A stretch of DNA of 10,561 nt from Chloroflexota bacterium (GTDB lineage: Bacteria > Chloroflexota > Chloroflexia > Thermomicrobiales > UBA6265): positions 1 to 10,561 of the forward strand of contig JAEVYR010000117.1 in NCBI GenBank assembly GCA_023392645.1, in the 5' to 3' direction. A model generated the notes under the pieces. That model searched no databases and was not told the origin of the DNA. It worked only from the letters and a program-made list of their open reading frames with translations. The translations under genes and the position numbers were made by a program. Shown one piece after another: positions 6,625-10,561 of this stretch; the stretch's first letter is position 1; the number at the start of each line of letters is the position of its first letter.

Positions 6625-7188
6625 ATGGCCACGCAAGACCCAACCTCGGCAGAGACTGGCGCGCCGGATTCGGAGCCCTCGTCGCGTACGCGCATCGTCC
6701 GCTCACAGGATCGGAGGGTGGTCGATTTCGCATCCTTCGGTGTCGAGTTCCTGATCTGGGCCGAGGAAACCGGCGGGCGCTTCTCGCTGGTCGAGCACCC
6801 CATCCCGCCACGCACACTCGTCGCTCCGCTTCATCGCCACGCGAGCGAGGACGAGTACAGCCTCGTGCTCGAGGGCCGAATGGGCGCCCGCCTGGGGGAG
6901 GAGACGGTGATCGCCGAGCGCGGCGATGTTGTCTTCAAGCCACGCGGTCAGTGGCATACCTTCTGGAATGCGGGCGACACGCCGTGCCGGGTCCTGGAGA
7001 TCATCTCGCCTGGCGGGTTCGAACATCTTTTTCGAGAGATGAGCGAGGATCCCGACGCGATGGTGGGCGAGACCGCCGCCGCGTTGGACGCCCGCTACAG
7101 CCTCGAGGTCGACTACGACAGCGTGGGCTGGCTCTGTGAGACCCATGGGCTCGCCTTCCCGGCTGGTGACGATTCGAGCGATCCATAG
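6625..7188 (+). CDS. Single-domain cupin protein
   Basis: This 187-residue protein has a complete cupin core. Motif 1 gives His70-Arg-His72 and Glu77, with Gly84. Motif 2 matches the consensus exactly: Gly100-x5-Pro106-x-Gly108-x2-His111-x3-Asn115. The three histidines and Glu77 should bind one metal ion (Fe, Mn, Zn or Ni). Cupins of this shape include dioxygenases, isomerases and sugar- or ligand-binding proteins, and nothing here chooses among them. The first 25 residues are polar and low-complexity, probably disordered, and the last 45 are acidic. I chose the ATG at 6625, with GGGAG 7 nt upstream. An in-frame ATG at 6595 has no SD. It is the last gene of the plus-strand run, 78 nt after the hydrolase, and its stop codon lies inside a long inverted repeat. 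Confidence 0.88.
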   Translation: MATQDPTSAETGAPDSEPSSRTRIVRSQDRRVVDFASFGVEFLIWAEETGGRFSLVEHPIPPRTLVAPLHRHASEDEYSLVLEGRMGARLGEETVIAERGDVVFKPRGQWHTFWNAGDTPCRVLEIISPGGFEHLFREMSEDPDAMVGETAAALDARYSLEVDYDSVGWLCETHGLAFPAGDDSSDP

Positions 7189-7237
7189 TGCCGCCCCTGT
7201 GGCGGCCATCGCCCCAAGTCCACACAGGGGCGGCACT
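7187..7237. terminator. Perfect 15-bp inverted repeat between convergent genes
   Basis: AGTGCCGCCCCTGTG (7187-7201) and its exact complement (7223-7237) flank a 21-nt loop. The left arm begins inside the cupin TAG stop. The SnoaL-like gene ends on the other strand 55 nt to the right, so the hairpin sits where a bidirectional terminator is expected. No T-run follows either way. It could also be a REP-like palindromic element present elsewhere in the genome. The remaining 7238-7291 shows nothing recognisable. Confidence 0.6.
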
Positions 7238-7291
7238 ACCCGTCGATTTCGCCCATCATCCTCTCGAAGTTCGCCGGGAAGGGCCGAGACG

Positions 7292-7723
7292 CTACCCGCC
7301 AACGCCGAGCTGGGCCATCAGGTGCAGCCCGTCCGACGCGACCCAGTACTCGGCGACCTTGCCGTTCTCGAGCCTCCAGACGTCGATGCCGCCGAAGGTG
7401 ATCGACGTGCCGGGTTCGGTCGACGCGCCCGGCATGCCGCCCAGGTAGGTGCCCTCGCAGGTCCAGCGGCAGGCGAGACGGTCGCCCTCGACGATGGGCT
7501 CGTCCAGCGCGCGGAAGGTGACATCGCGGAAGATGGCGCGGCCCTGCTCGACGAGGCGACGCAACTCGTCCGGACCCCGGTAAACGGGCGGCTCGCCGAT
7601 CGTCGTCGGTGCCGGATGGGCGACGCAATCCTCGGCGAAAATCTCCGTGGCGGCGTCGAGATCGCCGTTCCACATCTCCATCCATCGACTGTAGAGCTGT
7701 TTCGCGCGGGTGGATTGGGGCAT
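7292..7723 (-). CDS. SnoaL-like polyketide cyclase / ester cyclase family protein (NTF2-like fold)
   Basis: This 143-residue protein has the layout of the SnoaL-like ester cyclase family: an N-terminal helix with YSRWMEMWNGDLDAA, EIFAEDCVAHP, YRGPDELRRLVEQ, a central strand FRDVTFRALDEPIVEGDRLA, CRWTCEGTYLGGMPG, then GGIDVWRLENGKVAEYW and a final DGLHLMAQLG. The fold is a cone-shaped alpha+beta barrel binding small hydrophobic ligands. Characterised members close polyketide rings, but most homologues outside biosynthetic clusters have unknown substrates. No polyketide genes are nearby, so a cyclase role is not implied. The ATG at 7723 is preceded by GAGGAG about 10 nt away; upstream in-frame starts would run into the divergent peptidase gene. 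It is convergent with the cupin gene and divergent from the P1 peptidase gene, with 82 bp between the starts. Confidence 0.85.
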   Translation of the reverse strand: MPQSTRAKQLYSRWMEMWNGDLDAATEIFAEDCVAHPAPTTIGEPPVYRGPDELRRLVEQGRAIFRDVTFRALDEPIVEGDRLACRWTCEGTYLGGMPGASTEPGTSITFGGIDVWRLENGKVAEYWVASDGLHLMAQLGVGG

Positions 7724-7805
7724 GATGCTCTCGCTCCTCTCTGCCGGCGTGAGAACCGGCCTGCATGAGCCGATTGGATAGATGGTGCCACGAAGGATGG
7801 ATCCG

Positions 7806-8861
7806 ATGTCAACCGAACGCCGCCGTGCCCGCGACCTCGGCATCGCGCCGGGGCGATACAACCCCGGACCGCTGAACGCCATCACGGATGTTCCCGGCGT
7901 GCGTGTTGGGCAGGTGACGTTGAAGCGTGCGCCTGACCTGAATACCGGCGTCACCGCGATCGTGCCCGGCCAGCTCCGCGAGCGCGGCACGCTGCCGGCG
8001 GGGCTTTTCGTCGGCAACGGCTACGGCAAGCTGGTTGGCGCGACCCAGCTGGACGAGCTGGGCGAGATCGAGACGCCGATCGTGTTGACCGGCACGCTGT
8101 CGGCGTTCAAGGCGGCCGACGCGTTGGTGAGCTACATGCTGGCGCTGCCCGGCAACGAACGGATGCGCTCGGTCAACCCCGTCGTCGGCGAGACCAACGA
8201 CGGCTTCCTCTCGGATATCCGCGGCCGTCCCATCACCGAGAGGCATGTGCTCGATGCACTGACGAGTGCGAGCGACGGACCGGTACAGGAGGGGTGCGTC
8301 GGTGCCGGGACGGGTACGTGCGCGCTCGGGTTCAAGGCTGGCATCGGCACGGCGTCGCGCCGGATTGCCATGACGGAGCTGCGAAGTGAGGTCACGGTCG
8401 GTGTGCTGGTGCAGGCGAACTTCGGCGGCATATTGACCGTGCTCGGCGTGCCGATCGACAAGGATGCCGCGCTGCGCTCGGCCGGGCTGGTCGAGCCGTC
8501 GGACGAGGTCGAAGCCGGCAATTCGTGCATGATCGTCGTCGCCACCGATGCGCCGCTTGATTCCCGCCAGCTCACGCGAGTGGCGACGCGAGCCGTCTTC
8601 GGCATGGCTCGGGCAGGATCGGACTACAGCCACGGCAGCGGCGACTACGGCATCGCCTTCTCGGTCGGGGAGGGGCCATCGCTGGCCGGCACGGCGCTCG
8701 ATCCGCTGTTCCACGCCGCGCAGGAGGGGGTCGAGGAGGCGATTCTGAATTCGCTTTTCATGGCCGAGACCACCCACGGCATCGACGGCCACATCCGCTT
8801 CGCCGTGCCGCTGGAGTACGCGACGGAGATGCTCAGAAGGCGGGGAGTGCTGGACGGCTAG
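7806..8861 (+). CDS. P1-family N-terminal-nucleophile peptidase (DmpA/BapA type aminopeptidase)
   Basis: This 351-residue cytosolic protein belongs to the S58/P1 family, whose members cleave themselves into two chains so that a new N-terminal serine becomes the nucleophile. The opening (ITDVPGVRVGQVTL, TGVTAIVPG) and LTGTLSAFKAADALVSYML are typical. The predicted cleavage is between Asn239 and Ser240 in GNSCMIVVATDAPL, the position of DmpA Ser250. Asn205 in QANFGG matches the oxyanion Asn218. SHGSGDY supplies Ser278 and Asp280 where DmpA has Ser288 and Glu290. Known members release N-terminal residues from D-, L- or beta-amino amides and esters; the specificity here is unknown. I chose the ATG at 7806, with AAGGA 8 nt upstream; ATGs at 7782 and 7797 have poorer spacing. 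The gene ends 12 bp from the convergent PIN gene. Confidence 0.92.
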   Translation: MSTERRRARDLGIAPGRYNPGPLNAITDVPGVRVGQVTLKRAPDLNTGVTAIVPGQLRERGTLPAGLFVGNGYGKLVGATQLDELGEIETPIVLTGTLSAFKAADALVSYMLALPGNERMRSVNPVVGETNDGFLSDIRGRPITERHVLDALTSASDGPVQEGCVGAGTGTCALGFKAGIGTASRRIAMTELRSEVTVGVLVQANFGGILTVLGVPIDKDAALRSAGLVEPSDEVEAGNSCMIVVATDAPLDSRQLTRVATRAVFGMARAGSDYSHGSGDYGIAFSVGEGPSLAGTALDPLFHAAQEGVEEAILNSLFMAETTHGIDGHIRFAVPLEYATEMLRRRGVLDG

Positions 8862-8873
8862 AGTCGGTCTCGG

Positions 8874-9311
8874 TCAATCGGATTGATCGAGGAGGGCAGC
8901 GAAGTCGGCGGGGCTGACGATCCGCACGCCTTGGAACTCGCTGCCAAGCTCCAACAGGTCGCGGTCGCCACTCACGAGGTAGTCCGCCTGATACACCACC
9001 GCGTTGGCGAGCAGATAGTCGTCCTTGCGATCCCGGGTAATGGTCGGATAGCGAATATCGGCGTCGTTGTGGAACTCGGCGAAGCCGCGCAAGCGCTGGA
9101 CAAACTGGTCAAGGCGTTCGTCGGAGATGCGTTCCGTCAGGTATGGCTTGGTCGTCACCTTGCGGCGCAGCTCGCGCAGAAGCTGCGGGCTGACCATCAG
9201 GATGAAGGCAGCCGTGACAGCGCTCCGCACGATTCGGGCTGGTGGGCTGTCACGAGAAGGATCGAGGAGATAGCTGATCAGCAAATTGGTGTCCAGGATC
9301 GTCCGCGTCAC
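8874..9311 (-). CDS. PIN-domain toxin of a toxin-antitoxin pair (COG1569 type, VapC-like ribonuclease)
   Basis: This 145-residue protein opens with ILDTNLLISYLL, the first PIN strand with Asp7. Further acidic residues sit at the expected places: Glu47 in LLRELRRK, Asp97/Asp98 in RKDDYLLANA, and Asp116/Asp118 in VSGDRDLL. Together they form the Mg2+-binding site of PIN ribonucleases, so the protein looks catalytically intact. It resembles the family annotated as putative toxin component, PIN family (COG1569), slightly longer than typical VapC. The start is GTG at 9311, overlapping the antitoxin stop by 4 nt (GTGA), which couples translation of toxin to antitoxin. RNA cleavage to arrest growth is the family function; the target RNA cannot be told from the sequence. 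Confidence 0.9.
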   Translation of the reverse strand: MTRTILDTNLLISYLLDPSRDSPPARIVRSAVTAAFILMVSPQLLRELRRKVTTKPYLTERISDERLDQFVQRLRGFAEFHNDADIRYPTITRDRKDDYLLANAVVYQADYLVSGDRDLLELGSEFQGVRIVSPADFAALLDQSD

Positions 9312-9682
9312 GATGTGTGCTGATCACGTTCGAAAACCAGCTTGCCCTCGGCGGCCAGCTCGTCGAAGATCTCGTGCGCGGCGCGATTTGCCAACTCCTC
9401 GATTTCCTCATCGGTGAGGTCGTCATTCCGTCCGTCGTAGCTCGCCTCGTACTCCCGGAGCCACGCGATCGCCTCCTCGCGGCGTGCCCTTTCGCGCGCC
9501 TCGCGAAGCTCCTCGAACGCCTCCGGCGAGATCACGACTGCCTTCGGCGTGCCGTGCGACTCGACGATCACGGCCTCGCCCTCGCTGGCGGCCTTCATCA
9601 TCGCGCCCCAGTGCTGCTTCGCCTCGTTCGACGAAACGGTGCGAGTCTTGCCTTCTGATTCGGTGCGGCGGAGCGCGCTCAT
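9308..9682 (-). CDS. Phd/YefM-type antitoxin partner of the PIN toxin
   Basis: This 124-residue protein has a Phd/YefM-like N-terminal half: SSNEAKQHWGAMMKAA (residues 17-32), GEAVIVESHGTPKAVVISPEAFEEL (35-59), the strand-helix pattern that dimerises and binds DNA. The C-terminal half is a long charged helix and an acidic DDLTDEEIEELANRAAHEIFDEL segment (87-109), likely the toxin-wrapping part. It is longer than the usual 80-90 residues of the family. I chose the ATG at 9682: AGAGG lies 9 nt upstream, whereas the ATG at 9688 leaves only 3 nt. Antitoxin before toxin with a 4-nt overlap is the standard order. It probably represses its own promoter through the palindrome at 9738-9753. Confidence 0.88.
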   Translation of the reverse strand: MSALRRTESEGKTRTVSSNEAKQHWGAMMKAASEGEAVIVESHGTPKAVVISPEAFEELREARERARREEAIAWLREYEASYDGRNDDLTDEEIEELANRAAHEIFDELAAEGKLVFERDQHTS

Positions 9683-9717
9683 GATCATGTTCCTCTCATG
9701 ACAGGATCGTCTCCGCC

Positions 9718-9746
9718 ATGATATTGGATGAAAATGGGGATGTAAA
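9718..9746 (-). promoter_or_regulatory. Sigma-70-type promoter of the antitoxin-toxin operon
   Basis: On the minus strand TTTACA (9746-9741) is separated by exactly 17 nt from TATCAT (9723-9718), a good -35/-10 pair in a locally AT-rich island of an otherwise GC-rich window. Transcription should start near 9711, giving a leader of about 28 nt before the antitoxin ATG at 9682. Confidence 0.6.
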
Positions 9747-9753
9747 TACATCC
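9738..9753. promoter_or_regulatory. Palindromic operator overlapping the antitoxin -35 element
   Basis: GGATGTA-AA-TACATCC is a perfect 7-bp inverted repeat with a 2-bp centre, containing TGTA/TACA half-sites like the TGTACA core bound by YefM-type antitoxins. It covers the -35 of the promoter just described, so a bound antitoxin would block RNA polymerase. Two further GGATG/GGGATG-like words at 9726-9741 may be extra half-sites. Confidence 0.6.
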
Positions 9754-9790
9754 GAAACAAGCGGCGCAGTCCGTGTTCCTTTGAACGAGG

Positions 9791-9817
9791 AGAGTCCCGG
9801 CATCGTGCCGGGACTCT
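9791..9817 (-). terminator. 12-bp-stem hairpin downstream of metE
   Basis: AGAGTCCCGGCA (9791-9802) and its exact complement (9806-9817) flank a 3-nt loop. It sits 28 nt after the metE stop on the minus strand and upstream of the toxin-antitoxin promoter, so it should stop metE transcription before the next operon. There is no T-run after it, the same U-less style as the hairpin at 104-130. Confidence 0.6.
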
Positions 9818-9845
9818 TGCATGACCGCAGTTCAAGGCCGAGGTG

Positions 9846-10561
9846 TCAGCGGCCGGCGCCGACCAGTGATTCGCGGACCTGCTTCGCCGCCTCGACCATG
9901 TGCTCCAGCGCCGGGGTGGCCTCCTCGGGCTTGCGGGTCTTCAACCCGCAGTCAGGGTTGACCCAGACCTGGTCGACGCCCAATACCGTCAGTGTCGCCT
10001 TCAGGTTTTCGGCGATCTCCTCGGCCGGCGGTACCCGCGGGCTGTGTATATCGTAGACGCCCGGACCGATGCCCTTGTCGTAGCCCTGCTCGCGGAACGC
10101 CTCCAGCAGCTCCAGCCCGGAGCGCGCATTCTCGATCGAGATCACGTCGGCATCCAGCGCGCTGATCGCGTCGAAGATGTCGTTGAATTCCGAGTAGCAC
10201 ATGTGCGTGTGCACCTGCGTCTCGGGTCGCGCCCCGGCGGCCGTGATGCGGAAGCACTCCACCGCCCAGTCAAGGTAATGCCGCCAGTCGGCTTTCCGCA
10301 GTGGCAGGCCCTCGCGCAGCGCCGCCTCGTCGATCTGGATCATGCTGATGCCGGCCGCGTCGAGATCGGCAACCTCGTCGCGGATCGCCAGCGCGATCTG
10401 CCTGCATGTCTCCTCGCGCGGCTGGTCATCGCGCACGAACGACCAGTTCAGGATCGTCACCGGCCCGGTGAGCATCCCCTTGACCGGCTTGTCGCTCAGC
10501 GACTGCGCGAAGGTCGCCCAGCGGACGGTCATCGGCGTGGGCCGCGAGACATCCCCGTAGA
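9846..10561 (-). CDS. metE: Cobalamin-independent methionine synthase, C-terminal part (gene continues past the right edge)
   Basis: The last 237 residues of MetE are visible. MetE transfers a methyl group from 5-methyltetrahydropteroyl-triglutamate to homocysteine in the cytosol, making methionine without vitamin B12. The reading frame runs unbroken to the window edge as YGDVSRPTPMTVRW, a conserved internal MetE segment, so the ATG at 10532 is not the start and roughly two thirds of the protein lies outside. All four zinc ligands are present: His and Cys of HTHMCYSEF, Glu of VISIE, and Cys of NPDCGLKTR. IGPGVYDIHSPRVP is the family signature. One oddity is QIDEAALREG, where the family normally has Pro after Glu (QIDEPALREG); the change is conservative in position but unusual. 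Regulation cannot be seen because the 5' end is absent. Confidence 0.96.
   Translation of the reverse strand, partial: YGDVSRPTPMTVRWATFAQSLSDKPVKGMLTGPVTILNWSFVRDDQPREETCRQIALAIRDEVADLDAAGISMIQIDEAALREGLPLRKADWRHYLDWAVECFRITAAGARPETQVHTHMCYSEFNDIFDAISALDADVISIENARSGLELLEAFREQGYDKGIGPGVYDIHSPRVPPAEEIAENLKATLTVLGVDQVWVNPDCGLKTRKPEEATPALEHMVEAAKQVRESLVGAGR

Noticed and set aside
5629..6636. 335-codon open frame on the minus strand
   Set aside because: Antisense to the serine hydrolase, whose SxxK, SDN and KSG motifs show the plus strand is coding.
7724..8017. Long N-terminal extension of the SnoaL-like gene
   Set aside because: The open frame reaches 8017, but this part overlaps the P1 peptidase gene and shows no family similarity. 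The ATG at 7723 matches the normal family N-terminus.
7809..8792. 327-codon open frame on the minus strand
   Set aside because: Antisense to the P1 peptidase, which is conserved along its whole length.
7292..8861. Polyketide biosynthesis cluster suggested by the SnoaL-like gene and P450
   Set aside because: No ketosynthase, acyl carrier or tailoring set is present. SnoaL-like folds are widespread without polyketides.

Overview
The window is GC-rich, densely coded bacterial chromosome, with short intergenic gaps, frequent GTG starts and Shine-Dalgarno (SD) sequences of the GGAGG type. The gene set (P1-family peptidase, cytochrome P450, cobalamin-independent methionine synthase, DUF2779 nuclease, PIN/Phd pair) would suit a free-living, probably aerobic heterotroph. 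The flavour resembles Thermomicrobia/Chloroflexota or another high-GC lineage, but this placement is an impression and no marker gene is present to settle it. No rRNA, tRNA, CRISPR array, insertion sequence or phage gene was seen.

Left part (1-2867, minus strand): a succinate-semialdehyde-type aldehyde dehydrogenase lies downstream of a soluble cytochrome P450, 193 bp apart and in the same direction. A GC hairpin follows the dehydrogenase. At the extreme left edge an SD and GTG suggest another minus-strand gene running out of the window.

Centre (3036-7188, plus strand): a likely four-gene run, divergent from the P450 across a 168-bp gap. It encodes a DUF2779 protein (degenerate Cas4-like N-terminal half plus intact RNase-H-like DEDDy half), a zinc-ribbon/helical-repeat protein with two C-terminal membrane helices, a class-A beta-lactamase-fold serine hydrolase without a signal peptide, and a single-domain cupin. 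The first two are 11 nt apart (or overlap if a TTG start is used). This run is the part of the window with the least explained biology.

Right-centre (7189-8861): a perfect 15-bp inverted repeat separates the cupin gene from a convergent SnoaL-like (NTF2-fold) gene. That gene is divergent from a P1-family (DmpA/BapA) N-terminal-nucleophile aminopeptidase.

Right end (8874-10561, minus strand): a Phd-type antitoxin and a PIN-domain toxin overlap by 4 nt. They are preceded by a well-formed promoter whose -35 element lies inside a perfect TGTA-AA-TACA palindrome, a likely autoregulatory operator. Upstream, separated by a 12-bp-stem hairpin, is the 3' end of metE, which continues beyond the right edge. 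The aldehyde dehydrogenase/P450 pair suggests small-molecule oxidation, metE methionine synthesis, and the PIN/Phd pair growth control or plasmid/island stabilisation. No single pathway links the whole window.
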